From assembly GCF_003854275.1 (NCBI RefSeq), contig NZ_QTQP01000043.1, positions 1 to 58,836 of the forward strand: a DNA stretch of 58,836 nucleotides, read 5' to 3'. Source of the stretch: Burkholderia sp. Bp8963. Its GTDB lineage: Bacteria > Pseudomonadota > Gammaproteobacteria > Burkholderiales > Burkholderiaceae. The position numbers and the translations under genes are program-made. Below the pieces are notes generated by a model, which saw nothing but the letters and a program-made list of their open reading frames with translations, searched no databases and was not told the origin of the DNA. Shown piece by piece: positions 17,272 through 28,910 of the stretch (its first letter is position 1; every line of letters starts with the position of its first letter).

Positions 17272-17694
17272 TTATTGCAGCGGTTCTTTCAGCGCGGCAG
17301 GAATCGGCAGCGGCATCACGTCGATGCCTTCTTCAACCAAGGCTTGCGCATCCTCGGGCGTCGTGACGCCCCGGATGCTGCGCGCCGGCGCTTCGTTGTA
17401 ATGGATGCGCCGCGCTTCCTCGGCAAAGCGCTCGCCCACGTTCTCGGTCTTCTCCAGTACCTCGCGCAGCGCGCGCATCACCTGCGCCTGCAGCGCGCGC
17501 GGATCGGCCGGCTTCGCCTGCGTCGCGCCCGACAGGTTCAGGCGCGGCGCGGACGGCATGCGGCTGACCTCGGTCGCCCCGCACACCGGACATTCGACCA
17601 GCTTGCGGGACAACTGCGCTTCGAATTCATCGGCGGAAGCGAACCAGCCTTCGAACCGATGACCGTGCGGGCACTGTAAATCGAGGACCTTCAT
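17272..17694 (-). CDS. DUF1178 family protein
   Basis: A 140-residue DUF1178 protein. The N-terminus reads like a zinc ribbon: C8-P-H-G-H12 and C35-P-V-C38. The remainder is helical and charged (REVLEKTENVGERFAEEARRIHY), a hallmark of the family. No function is established. It lies between the Nudix gene (133 bases upstream) and the acyl-CoA dehydrogenase (55 bases downstream), all on the same strand. Confidence 0.9.
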   Translation of the reverse strand: MKVLDLQCPHGHRFEGWFASADEFEAQLSRKLVECPVCGATEVSRMPSAPRLNLSGATQAKPADPRALQAQVMRALREVLEKTENVGERFAEEARRIHYNEAPARSIRGVTTPEDAQALVEEGIDVMPLPIPAALKEPLQ

Positions 17695-17827
17695 GCTGAA
17701 TCAGGGCGTTTGACGAGTGTAGCGCAAAAAGCGATTTTGTGAACGATCGTGCTAAATCAGAATCCGACGGCGCCGCGGCGCCGTGTCATCAAATTGTAGC
17801 GCGGCGTTCCCGCGACCGCTGAAACCG

Positions 17828-18418
17828 TCAGGGCGTGACTGCCGGGCCGAGCGGCCAGGTGCCGGACAGTGCCTTTTCGAGCCACATCGTGCCGATGATC
17901 GTCTTCACGTCGGTGATCTGGCCGGTCCGCACCCATTCAAGCACGTCCGGCAGCGTCGCGGTGAAGGTCTCGAGGAATTCGCCGTCGTCGAGCTTGCGCT
18001 CGCCGGCCGTCAGGCCACGCGCGAGATACAGGTCGATGAACTCGGTCGAGTAGGAAATGATCGGGTGAATTCGCGCGAGGAACACGTATTCGCGCGCGGT
18101 ATAGCCCGTTTCTTCGCGCAGCTCGCGCACCGCGCACGCGAGCGCCCCTTCGTTCGGGTCGAGCTTGCCGGCCGGGAATTCGGCCATCACCTTGCCGATC
18201 GGGTAGCGGTACTGGCTTTCCATCAGCACGCGGCCGTCGTCGAACAGCGGGATCACCATCACCGCGCCCGGGTGCTGCACGTATTCGCGCGTGGCGTGCT
18301 TGCCGTCGGGCAGGCGCACAGTGTCACGCTTGAGCTTGAGGAACGCGCCGTCGAAGATGGCCTCGCTTTCGAGACACGTTTCGGTCAGTGCGGCGTCGTG
18401 ATTCGGCAATTCGGCCAT
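17828..18418 (-). CDS. Nudix hydrolase, ADP-ribose pyrophosphatase type
   Basis: A 196-residue Nudix enzyme. The Nudix box is complete (GKLDPNEGALACAVRELREE plus TGY), preceded by the ESQYRYPIGKVMAEFPAG segment typical of NudF-type ADP-ribose pyrophosphatases. It should split ADP-ribose into AMP and ribose-5-phosphate in the cytosol. ATG 18418, with GGAG six bases upstream, is preferred over a TTG four codons earlier. It sits 50 bases after the DUF2818 gene at the end of the nuo operon, a placement that links it loosely with NADH turnover. Confidence 0.88.
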   Translation of the reverse strand: MAELPNHDAALTETCLESEAIFDGAFLKLKRDTVRLPDGKHATREYVQHPGAVMVIPLFDDGRVLMESQYRYPIGKVMAEFPAGKLDPNEGALACAVRELREETGYTAREYVFLARIHPIISYSTEFIDLYLARGLTAGERKLDDGEFLETFTATLPDVLEWVRTGQITDVKTIIGTMWLEKALSGTWPLGPAVTP

Positions 18419-18468
18419 CGGCGGCTCCAAGGTTGAGCGCGACGGCCAGGGAAACAGGCCCTGTGCCG

Positions 18469-18765
18469 TCAGCGTCGTTTGACGAGATACTGGAACGTGA
18501 AGCCGGGAAACGCGAACACGATGAAGAGACTGAACGTGATCGCGTAAAACTGCCAGCCTTGTTCAAAACGGTTGCCGGCGCGCGATTCGAGCCAGAAGCC
18601 GAGCGCGCCGACGACGAAGTACAGCACGATCAGCTCGCCGATCCGCACCCACGCGCTCTTCTTCGTCGCACCGAGCGGCACGACGGCGAAGAGGCGTTGG
18701 TTCAGGAACGGCAGGTTGGCGCCCGCGAGCGCCAACAGCACGATAAACCAGCCGGCTGCCGACAT
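18469..18765 (-). CDS. DUF2818 family membrane protein
   Basis: A 98-residue protein with three hydrophobic segments (FIVLLALAGANLPFL; ELIVLYFVVGALGFWL; FYAITFSLFIVFAFPGF) and a basic C-terminus (YLVKRR), as in the DUF2818 family found after nuoN in betaproteobacteria. Its ATG overlaps the nuoN stop by one base (taATG), so translation is coupled. Function unknown; location suggests assembly or stability of complex I membrane arm (inference). Confidence 0.88.
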   Translation of the reverse strand: MSAAGWFIVLLALAGANLPFLNQRLFAVVPLGATKKSAWVRIGELIVLYFVVGALGFWLESRAGNRFEQGWQFYAITFSLFIVFAFPGFTFQYLVKRR

Positions 18766-20234
18766 TAGAGCGGCAGCGTGTGACGAACTGCCTGCAGGCA
18801 GGCCGTCAGCAGCGGGCTCGGGATCAGGCCGAGCACGACGACCGCGACGCCGTTCAGCGCCAGGATCGTGCGCTTGCAGAAATCGCCGGTGATCGGCGTC
18901 GAATCCTGCGGTGCATCGAAGTACATCAGCTTGACGATGCGCAGGTAGTAGAACGCGCCGAACAGCGACGTGATCACCGCAAGCACGGCCAGCCACGTGA
19001 GGCCCGCGTTGACGGTCGCCTCGAGCACCGCGAGCTTCGCATAGAAGCCGACGGTCGGCGGGATGCCGGCCAGCGAGAACATCATCACCATCATCACGAA
19101 CGCGAACACCGGGCTGCGCTTGTTCAGGCCCTTGAAGTCGTCGATCGTTTCCGCTTCGAAATCGCGGCGGGCGAGCAGCATGACCACACCGAACGAGCCG
19201 AGCGTCGTGATCAGGTACACGATCGCGTAGAACATCGCCGAGCTGTATGCGCTCGCCGGTGCCGTCGCGTCGCCCTTCACGATGCCCGCGAGCAGGCCGA
19301 GCAGCACGAAGCCCATGTTCGAGATCGCCGAGTACGCGAGCATCCGCTTGATGTTGCGCTGGACGATACCGGTGATGTTGCCGACGATCAGCGACAACGC
19401 GGCGAGGATCACGAGCGCCGTCTGCCAGTTCTGCGCGAGCGGCAGCAGGCCCATCACCAGGAAGCGCAGACCCCAGCCGAAAGCCGCGACCTTCGGGCCG
19501 CCGCCGACGAACAGCGTCATCGCGGTCGGTGCGCCCTGGTAGACGTCCGGCACCCACATGTGGAACGGCACGGCGCCGAGCTTGAACGCGACACCGGCGA
19601 CGATGAAGATCACGCCGAACATCAGCACGGCCGGATCGGTGTTGCCTTCGACGGCCTTGTACACCTCGCCCAGCTCGAGCGAGCCGGTCGCGCCGTAGAG
19701 CATCGAGATGCCGTACAGCACGAAGCCCGACGCGAGCGCGCCCAGCACGTAGTACTTCATCGCGGCTTCGCTCGACTGCGCCGCATCGCGACGCAGTGCG
19801 ATGACCGCGTACAGCGACAGCGACATCAGTTCCAGACCAAGATACAGCGTCAGGAAGTTGTTGCCCGACACCATGACCAGCTGGCCGAGCAGCGAGAACA
19901 TGCCGAGCAGGAACACGTCGCCGCGGAACAGGTCGCGATCTTCGAGGTACTTGCGCGAATAGACGAGCGTCACCGCGAAGCCGAACGACACGACGGCCTT
20001 CATCAGACTCGCGAACGAGTCGACGACGATCATCTTCGAGAAGAAGTAGTACTGCTGCGGGTCGAGCGCCTGCACGGCGAACCAGACGCCGGCGACCACC
20101 GACGACACCACCGCGATCAGGTAGGTCAGGCGGCGGCCGGCCGCGCCGGTAAAGGTGTCGTTCAGCCATGCGACGACGATGGCGGCCATCACCAGCGCGT
20201 CAGGCAACAGGACATTCATAGGAGCGTTTTGCAT
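18765..20234 (-). CDS. nuoN: NADH-quinone oxidoreductase subunit N
   Basis: A 489-residue, about 14-helix antiporter-like subunit of complex I, in the inner membrane. Conserved proton-channel Lys and Glu are seen in the blocks LGLELMSLSLYA and KLGAVPFHMWVPDVYQGAPT. GGAGG lies eleven bases before ATG 20234; an internal Met at position 6 has no ribosome-binding site. It is the last nuo gene, 24 bases after nuoM, and overlaps the DUF2818 start. Confidence 0.95.
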   Translation of the reverse strand: MQNAPMNVLLPDALVMAAIVVAWLNDTFTGAAGRRLTYLIAVVSSVVAGVWFAVQALDPQQYYFFSKMIVVDSFASLMKAVVSFGFAVTLVYSRKYLEDRDLFRGDVFLLGMFSLLGQLVMVSGNNFLTLYLGLELMSLSLYAVIALRRDAAQSSEAAMKYYVLGALASGFVLYGISMLYGATGSLELGEVYKAVEGNTDPAVLMFGVIFIVAGVAFKLGAVPFHMWVPDVYQGAPTAMTLFVGGGPKVAAFGWGLRFLVMGLLPLAQNWQTALVILAALSLIVGNITGIVQRNIKRMLAYSAISNMGFVLLGLLAGIVKGDATAPASAYSSAMFYAIVYLITTLGSFGVVMLLARRDFEAETIDDFKGLNKRSPVFAFVMMVMMFSLAGIPPTVGFYAKLAVLEATVNAGLTWLAVLAVITSLFGAFYYLRIVKLMYFDAPQDSTPITGDFCKRTILALNGVAVVVLGLIPSPLLTACLQAVRHTLPL

Positions 20235-20258
20235 GATCTTGATTTCCTCCGCTCGCGC

Positions 20259-21749
20259 TTACTGGGCCAGCGGCAGCTTCGACTGCGCGACGTGAGAGAG
20301 GAGGTTCTCCACGGAAACGTGCATCACGTCGGTGAAGGGCTTCGGATACAGGCCCATCAGCATCGTAAAGGCGGCGAGAATCGCCAGCATCGTGAACTCG
20401 CGGCGGTTGATGTCCTTGAGCTTCGCGACGTGATCGTTCGCAACCGCGCCGAAGTACACGCGCTTGTACATCCACAGCGTGTAGGCTGCGCCGAGGATCA
20501 GCGTGAACGCCGCGCCGAACGCGATCCAGAAGTTGTACTGGACCGACGCGAGGATCACCATGAACTCGCCGACGAAACCCGACGTACCCGGCAGGCCGCA
20601 GTTGGCCATCGAGAACAGCATCGCGAATGCCGCGAACTTCGGCATCACGTTCACGACGCCGCCGTAGGCCGAGATCTCGCGCGAGTGCACGCGGTCGTAC
20701 AGCACGCCGATGCAGAGGAACATCGCGCCCGACACGAAGCCGTGCGAGATCATCTGCACGATCGCGCCTTCGACGCCGAGCTGGTTGAAGATGAAGAAGC
20801 CGAGCGTGACGAAGCCCATGTGCGCGATCGACGAATACGCGACCAGCTTCTTCATGTCGGCCTGCACCATCGCGACGAGGCCGATGTAGATCACCGCGAT
20901 CAGCGACAGCGTGATCACGACGGGCGCCAGGAAGTGGCTTGCGTCAGGCGTGATCGGCAGCGAGAAGCGCAGGAAACCGTACGCGCCGAGCTTCAGCATG
21001 ATCGCCGCCAGCACGACCGAGCCGCCCGTCGGCGCTTCCACGTGCGCGTCCGGCAGCCAGGTGTGCACCGGCCACATCGGCACCTTCACCGCGAACGCGA
21101 GGAAGAACGCAATGAACAGCATGATCTGCGGCGTCATCGCGATCTTCGCGTTCTGCCACGTCGCGAGGTCGAACGAGTGCGTTTCCGTGTACAGGTAGAT
21201 CAGCGCGACCAGCATCAGCAGCGAGCCGGCGAGCGTGTACAGGAAGAACTTGAACGCCGCGTACACGCGGTTCGGGCCGCCCCACACCCCGATGATGATG
21301 TACATCGGGATCAGCGTCGCCTCGAAGAACACGTAGAACAGCAGGCCGTCGGCCGACGAGAACACGCCGACCATGATCCCCGACAAGATCAGGAATGCCG
21401 CCAGGTACTGCGCCACGTGCTCGGTGATCACTTCCCAGCCCGCGATCACGACGACCACGGTGATCAACGCGGTCAGCACGACGAACCACATCGAGATGCC
21501 GTCGACGCCGAGGTGATACGTGATGTTGAAGCGCTCGATCCACGTCGACTGCTCGACGAACTGCAGCGCGGCCGTGCTGGCATCGAAGCCGGTGACGAGC
21601 GGAATCGTCACCGCGAGCCCGAGCAGCGAGCCGATCAACGCGAGCCAGCGTGCCGGCCCCGGATTTTTATCGTTACCCACCGCGAGCACGAGGAGGCCGA
21701 AGACGATCGGCAACCAGATCGCGGTACTGAGAATCGGAAAAGCGTGCAT
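20259..21749 (-). CDS. nuoM: NADH-quinone oxidoreductase subunit M
   Basis: A 496-residue antiporter-like proton-pumping subunit. The essential Glu of helix 5 is in FYVFFEATLIPMY and the pump Lys in KVPMWPVHTWLPDAHVEAPT. Typical length for the family. The gene lies 18 bases after nuoL; the ribosome-binding region is AAGGCGGGGGG before ATG 21749. Confidence 0.95.
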   Translation of the reverse strand: MHAFPILSTAIWLPIVFGLLVLAVGNDKNPGPARWLALIGSLLGLAVTIPLVTGFDASTAALQFVEQSTWIERFNITYHLGVDGISMWFVVLTALITVVVVIAGWEVITEHVAQYLAAFLILSGIMVGVFSSADGLLFYVFFEATLIPMYIIIGVWGGPNRVYAAFKFFLYTLAGSLLMLVALIYLYTETHSFDLATWQNAKIAMTPQIMLFIAFFLAFAVKVPMWPVHTWLPDAHVEAPTGGSVVLAAIMLKLGAYGFLRFSLPITPDASHFLAPVVITLSLIAVIYIGLVAMVQADMKKLVAYSSIAHMGFVTLGFFIFNQLGVEGAIVQMISHGFVSGAMFLCIGVLYDRVHSREISAYGGVVNVMPKFAAFAMLFSMANCGLPGTSGFVGEFMVILASVQYNFWIAFGAAFTLILGAAYTLWMYKRVYFGAVANDHVAKLKDINRREFTMLAILAAFTMLMGLYPKPFTDVMHVSVENLLSHVAQSKLPLAQ

Positions 21750-21767
21750 TGTTCTTGTCCCCCCGCC

Positions 21768-23822
<2,055 letters not shown>

Positions 23823-23839
23823 AACAGCGTTGCCTGAAA

Positions 23840-24145
23840 TTAACCTTTGAGCTGATCGAGATCCTCGACATTGATCGTGTCGAGCTTGCGGAACAGGGTC
23901 ACCAGAATCGCGAGACCGATCGCGGCTTCCGCTGCGGCGACGGTCAGCACGAAGAACACGAAGATCTGGCCGTGCACGTCGCCGAGGTAGTGCGAGAACG
24001 CGACGAAGTTGGTGTTCACCGCGAGCAGCATCAGTTCGATCGCCATCAGGATGATGATGATGTTGCGGCGGTTCAGGAAGATCCCGACGATGGCGATCGC
24101 AAACAGGATCGCGCCGAGCACGAGGTAATGAGCAAGAGTCAACAT
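23840..24145 (-). CDS. nuoK: NADH-quinone oxidoreductase subunit K
   Basis: A 101-residue membrane subunit with three transmembrane helices. The two buried Glu important for proton transfer are visible in [12 protein letters not shown] and [17 protein letters not shown] precedes ATG 24145. It lies between nuoJ (16 bases upstream) and nuoL (17 bases downstream). Confidence 0.95.
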
Positions 24146-24161
24146 TTTTCCTATCCTCCGC

Positions 24162-24815
24162 TTAGCTGTTGGCGCTCGTGCCGGCTTCGCTCTGGGCCGT
24201 TTCGGGCTGCGGCTTGTCCGCTTCCATCTTCACGAGGCGCACGCGGTCGTTGCGACGCACCTTGACCTGATCCGACACGCGCTGGCGCTTGCTGTCCTTG
24301 CCCTTGCGCTCGGTCAGCGCGACTGCGGCGATGATCGCGACGAGCAGCACGAGGCCCGCAATTTCGAACGCGAAGATGTAGTCGGTGTAGATGATCTTGC
24401 CGATCAGGCGCGTGTTCGCCCAGCCGGTGTACGCGCCCGACGCCATCGCATGGACCGGCGCTTCCGTCGCGCCGTAGCCGCGCCACAGGATCAGCGCGGT
24501 CTCGACGACGATGATCGCGCCGACGACGGTCGCCATCGGCACGAACTTCTTGAAGTCGCGCCGCAGGAAGTCGATGTTGATGTCGAGCATCATCACGACG
24601 AACAGGAACAGCACCATCACGGCGCCCACGTAGACCAGCACCAGCAGGATCGCGAGGAACTCCGCTTCCAGCAGCATCCAGATCGCAGCGGCGTTGAAGA
24701 ACGCCAGCACAAGGAAAAGCGCAGACGCCACCGGGTTGCGCGAAGTGATCACCTTCAGCCCTGATACCACCAGGAGCAGCGCGAAGATGTAGAACAGTAC
24801 GGTCGTGAATTCCAT
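24162..24815 (-). CDS. nuoJ: NADH-quinone oxidoreductase subunit J
   Basis: A 217-residue membrane subunit with five hydrophobic helices in the first 165 residues, including the [16 protein letters not shown] helix with its pi-bulge Tyr/Gly region. The C-terminal 50 residues are charged ([20 protein letters not shown]) and end in a Glu/Ser-rich tail. The gap to nuoI (115 bases) is one of the three larger ones in the operon. Confidence 0.94.
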
Positions 24816-24930
24816 GATTACCGGTTCATCGTTAGGCCATAGTCAGGCGCGGCTTGCGAAACGCAGGTCGCGTGCCGCACCCGTCGCGGCGGCTCGGCCC
24901 GCACGTGTCGGGCCGGCACTCCATACACAA
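24816..24930 (-). other. nuoI-nuoJ intercistronic region with hairpin
   Basis: A 115-base spacer, unusually long for this operon. It contains a 7-bp GC stem (cggcccg / cgggccg, 24895-24901 with 24909-24915) with no T-run. It more likely shapes mRNA processing or stability than terminates transcription. Confidence 0.5.
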
Positions 24931-25419
24931 TCAACGATACGGCGCGTCGGCAGCCTTTGCCGCTGCGATGTCCTTCTCGTAGCGATCGCCCACCGCGAGC
25001 AGCATTTCCTTCGTGAAGTAGAGATCGCCGCGCTTTTCGCCGTGGTACTCGAGAATCTGCGTCTCGACGATCGAGTCGACCGGGCAGCTCTCTTCGCAGA
25101 AACCGCAGAAGATGCACTTCGTCAGGTCGATGTCGTAGCGCGTCGTGCGGCGCGTGTTGTCCGCGCGCGTTTCCGATTCGATCGTGATCGCCATCGCCGG
25201 GCACACGGCTTCGCAGAGCTTGCACGCGATGCAGCGCTCTTCGCCGTTCTCGTAGCGGCGCAGCGCGTGCAGCCCGCGGAAACGCGGCGAAATCGGCGTC
25301 TTCTCTTCCGGGAACTGCACGGTGAACTTGCGTCGGAACGCGTAACGCCCGGTCAGCGCGAGCCCCTTCAGCAGCTCGGTCAGGAAGAAGGTCTTAAAGA
25401 AATGTTGGATTGCCGTCAT
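24931..25419 (-). CDS. nuoI: NADH-quinone oxidoreductase subunit I (8Fe ferredoxin)
   Basis: A 162-residue peripheral-arm subunit. It carries two [4Fe-4S] binding motifs, CIACKLCEAVCP and CIFCGFCEESCP, that hold clusters N6a and N6b and pass electrons to NuoB. The N-terminal helix (FFKTFFLTELLKGLALTG) docks it on the membrane domain. It follows nuoH by 15 bases. Confidence 0.95.
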   Translation of the reverse strand: MTAIQHFFKTFFLTELLKGLALTGRYAFRRKFTVQFPEEKTPISPRFRGLHALRRYENGEERCIACKLCEAVCPAMAITIESETRADNTRRTTRYDIDLTKCIFCGFCEESCPVDSIVETQILEYHGEKRGDLYFTKEMLLAVGDRYEKDIAAAKAADAPYR

Positions 25420-25434
25420 GATTTCGTCCGACCT

Positions 25435-26499
25435 TTATTTCCAGATGTTGAGCGGCGACATGATCCAGAAGCCGACCACGACCACCCAGATCACGGTCAC
25501 CGGCAGGAACACCTTCCAGCCCAGACGCATGATCTGGTCGTAACGGTAACGCGGGAACGTCGCACGGACCCAGATGAACACCGACAGCAGCGCGAAGACT
25601 TTCAGCACCAGCCAGAAGATGCCCGGGATGAACGACAGAAATTCGAACGGAGCGTCCCAGCCGCCGAGGAACAGCGTCGCGGTCAGTGCCGAGATCACGA
25701 TCATGTTGATGTACTCGGCGAGGAAGAACAGCGCGAACGCCATGCCCGAGTAATCGATCATGTGACCGGCAACGATTTCCGACTCCCCTTCCACCACGTC
25801 GAACGGGTGGCGGTTCGTTTCGGCGATGCCCGAGATGAAGTAGACGACGCACGCCGGCAGCAGCGGCAGCCAGTTCCACGACAGGAAGTTGACGCCGTGG
25901 CCTGCGAAGAAGCCGTGCTGCTGCGAGCCGACGATCTCCGACAGGTTCAGGCTGCCGGCCGTCATCAGCACGAGCACCAGCGCGAAACCCATCGAGATTT
26001 CGTACGACACCATCTGTGCCGCCGCGCGCATCGCGCCGAGGAACGCGTACTTCGAGTTCGACGCCCAGCCGGCGAGAATCACCGCATACACGCCGACCGA
26101 CGAGATCGCCATCGCGTACAGCAGGCCTGCGTTGATGTTCGCGAGCACCGCTTCGGCCTGGAACGGGATCACCGCCCACACCGCGAATGCGGGCACCACG
26201 GTCATCACCGGTGCGATCAGGTACAGCCAGCGGCTTGCGGCGGTCGGCTGGATCACTTCCTTCAGCAGCAGCTTCAGCACGTCGGCGATCGGCTGCAGCA
26301 GGCCGGCGGGGCCGACGCGGTTCGGGCCGAGACGCACGTGGATCCAGCCGATCAGCTTGCGTTCCCACAGAATCAGGTACGCAACGCACAGCAGGATCAC
26401 GACGGCGACGACGAGGATGCGCACGAGCGCCCACACCGTCGGCCATGCGACGCCGAGAAGCTGGGCTCCGCCCGAGTTGATCGTATCGAACAAGCTCAT
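25435..26499 (-). CDS. nuoH: NADH-quinone oxidoreductase subunit H
   Basis: A 354-residue membrane subunit with about eight helices that forms much of the quinone chamber. Conserved family blocks are ERKLIGWIHVRLGPNRVGPA, AETNRHPFDVVEGESEIVAG and MSYEISMGFAL-like segments. Its ATG follows the nuoG stop codon with no gap (TAA then ATG), so the two are translationally coupled. Confidence 0.95.
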   Translation of the reverse strand: MSLFDTINSGGAQLLGVAWPTVWALVRILVVAVVILLCVAYLILWERKLIGWIHVRLGPNRVGPAGLLQPIADVLKLLLKEVIQPTAASRWLYLIAPVMTVVPAFAVWAVIPFQAEAVLANINAGLLYAMAISSVGVYAVILAGWASNSKYAFLGAMRAAAQMVSYEISMGFALVLVLMTAGSLNLSEIVGSQQHGFFAGHGVNFLSWNWLPLLPACVVYFISGIAETNRHPFDVVEGESEIVAGHMIDYSGMAFALFFLAEYINMIVISALTATLFLGGWDAPFEFLSFIPGIFWLVLKVFALLSVFIWVRATFPRYRYDQIMRLGWKVFLPVTVIWVVVVGFWIMSPLNIWK

Positions 26500-28827
26500 T
26501 TACGCCTTCTCCACCACCAGTTCACCGGACAGGCTGCCGAGCGCCGCGCCGGCAGGCGTTGCCGCCGACACGCGAACGACCGTCTCCGCAAGATTTTCGT
26601 CACGCACGGCCGGCAACTGCACCGTACGATCACCCTGGCGCACGCGCACCGCGTCGCCATCCTTCAGGCCCAGCTTGTCGAACAGCGCAGCCGGCAGGCC
26701 TGCGGCGTTCGCCAACTTCGCGGCCGCCGTCAGGTGCAGCGCACCCGCGCGGCGCACGAGTGCGTCGGCGTGATAGATCGGCACGTCGGCGAGGCGCTCG
26801 AAGCTGCCGTTCGCCGGCAGCGCAGCACGCGACGGTGCGGTTGCCGTCTTGTTCGACAGCCGGCCCGCGACGCCCGCGTCGCCGAGTGCGGCCACGCGCA
26901 CTTCTTCAGCGGTTTCGTATTCGAAGTTCGGCAGGCCGAGCAGGCTGCCCAGCACGCGCAGCACCTTCCAGGCCGGACGCGTGTCGCCGAGCGGGCGCAC
27001 GACGCCATTGAAGCTCTGCACCGTGCCTTCCGCGTTGACGAACGTGCCGGACGTCTCGGTGAACGGCGCGATCGGCAGCAGCACGTCCGCATAGTCGAGG
27101 CCATGCTTGAACGGCGACATCACGACGACCATTTCCGCCTGGTTCAGTGCGGCGAGCGCCTGCGCCGGATCGACGGTGTCGAATTCCGGTTCCACGTTCA
27201 GCAGCACGTAGCCCTTGCGCGGCTGCGCGAACGCTTCGCGCGCGTTCAGGCCGCCTTCGCCCGGCAGCGCGTTGACGACGTGCGCGCCGACCGTGTTCGC
27301 CGCTTCGGTCAGGAAACCGAACGTCGCACCGGTGTTGTCGGCGATCCACTGTGCGATCGCGTGGAGCTTCGCGAATTCCGGGTGACGGACCGCCGCGTTG
27401 CCGAGAAGCACCGCGCGGCGCTCGCCGTTCGCGAGCGATTGCGCGACAGCCTGGGCGGCCGGCGATGCCGTGACGCCCGCGAGCGTGTCGGGCAGCGCGA
27501 CGCCGCGCAGTTGCGCGACGGCTGCGGCCACGCCGGCCAGTTCGTCGAGCCATGCCGACGGCGCGGCAACGATGCGTTGCGCGGTCGGGATCAGTGCGTC
27601 GTCGCCGGTCGCGTGCAGGAAGTGCAGCTTCGCACCGCTCTTCGCGGCCTGACGCAGGCGCGCGGCAAACAGCGGATGGTCGCGGCGCAGCATCGAACCG
27701 ACGACGAATGCGGCGTTCAGGTTCGACAGGTCGGCGATCGGCATGCCGAGCCACGGCGCGCCCTGGACCGGTGCCGAGAAATCCTGCTGGCGCAGACGGA
27801 AATCGACGTTCGGCGTCTTCAGTTCATTCGCGAGCTGCTTCACGAGGAACAGCTCTTCAGCAGTGCTGTGCGCGCTCGCGAGCATCGCCAGCGCATTTGC
27901 GCCGTGATCCGCGGCGATGCCCTTCAGGCCCTTCGCGACGTATTCGAGCGCGGTCTGCCAGTCGGTCTCGATCCACTGGCCGCCCTGCTTCAGCATCGGC
28001 TTGGTCAGGCGCTCTTCGCTGTTGAGGCCTTCGTACGAGAAACGGTCCTTGTCCGAGATCCAGCACTCGTTGATCGCTTCGTTCTCGAACGGCAGCACGC
28101 GCATCACGCGGTTGTTCTTCACCTGTACGACGAGGTTCGCGCCGACGGAATCGTGCGGGCTCACCGACTTGCGGCGCGACAGTTCCCACGTACGGGCGCT
28201 GTAGCGGAACGGCTTGCTGGTCAGCGCGCCGACCGGGCACAGGTCGATCATGTTGCCCGACAGCTCGGAATCGACCGTCTTGCCGACGAACGTCGTGATT
28301 TCCGAGTGCTCGCCGCGGCCCAGCATGCCGAACTCCATCACGCCGGCGATTTCCTGGCCGAAGCGGACGCAGCGCGTGCAGTGGATGCAGCGCGACATCT
28401 CTTCCATCGAGATCAGCGGGCCCACGTTCTTGTGGAACACCACGCGCTTCTCTTCGCTGTAGCGCGACGACGACTTGCCGTAGCCGACCGCGAGATCCTG
28501 CAGCTGGCATTCGCCGCCCTGGTCGCAGATCGGGCAATCGAGCGGGTGGTTGATGAGGAGGAATTCCATCACCGACTGCTGCGCCTTCACCGCCTTGTCG
28601 GACTGGGTGTGGACGATCATGCCGGCCGACACGGGGGTCGCGCAGGCAGGCACGGCCTTCGGCATCTTCTCGACTTCGACGAGACACATCCGGCAGTTGG
28701 CCGCAACCGACAGTTTCTTGTGATAGCAGAAGTGAGGAATGTACTTGTCCGCCTTGTGCGCAGCCTGGATCACCATGCTGCCTTCGGGCACCTCGACCTT
28801 CTTGCCGTCTATTTCAAGTTCAACCAT
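26500..28827 (-). CDS. nuoG: NADH-quinone oxidoreductase subunit G
   Basis: A 775-residue iron-sulfur subunit of the peripheral arm. N1b ligands are C34, C45, C48 and C62; N5 ligands H94, C98, C101 and C107; N4 uses C147, C150, C153 and a later Cys in MIDLCPVGAL. The place where E. coli carries the extra N7 cluster motif reads ARTWELSRRKSVSPHDSVGA and has no Cys set, so N7 is absent, as in mitochondrial complex I. The C-terminal molybdopterin-oxidoreductase-like domain is retained but should lack a cofactor. Confidence 0.95.
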   Translation of the reverse strand: MVELEIDGKKVEVPEGSMVIQAAHKADKYIPHFCYHKKLSVAANCRMCLVEVEKMPKAVPACATPVSAGMIVHTQSDKAVKAQQSVMEFLLINHPLDCPICDQGGECQLQDLAVGYGKSSSRYSEEKRVVFHKNVGPLISMEEMSRCIHCTRCVRFGQEIAGVMEFGMLGRGEHSEITTFVGKTVDSELSGNMIDLCPVGALTSKPFRYSARTWELSRRKSVSPHDSVGANLVVQVKNNRVMRVLPFENEAINECWISDKDRFSYEGLNSEERLTKPMLKQGGQWIETDWQTALEYVAKGLKGIAADHGANALAMLASAHSTAEELFLVKQLANELKTPNVDFRLRQQDFSAPVQGAPWLGMPIADLSNLNAAFVVGSMLRRDHPLFAARLRQAAKSGAKLHFLHATGDDALIPTAQRIVAAPSAWLDELAGVAAAVAQLRGVALPDTLAGVTASPAAQAVAQSLANGERRAVLLGNAAVRHPEFAKLHAIAQWIADNTGATFGFLTEAANTVGAHVVNALPGEGGLNAREAFAQPRKGYVLLNVEPEFDTVDPAQALAALNQAEMVVVMSPFKHGLDYADVLLPIAPFTETSGTFVNAEGTVQSFNGVVRPLGDTRPAWKVLRVLGSLLGLPNFEYETAEEVRVAALGDAGVAGRLSNKTATAPSRAALPANGSFERLADVPIYHADALVRRAGALHLTAAAKLANAAGLPAALFDKLGLKDGDAVRVRQGDRTVQLPAVRDENLAETVVRVSAATPAGAALGSLSGELVVEKA

Positions 28828-28910
28828 GATGGTGAATGGTCCTTAACCTATTTCCGCTCGTTCGCGCATTCGCTCGACCGCGCGCTCAAATTCCGCAACC
28901 GGGTATCGCT

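Noticed and set aside
18469..20169. A 566-codon minus-strand frame ending as DUF2818
   Set aside because: Only its last 98 codons are real (18469-18765); the upstream part is the wrong frame of nuoN.
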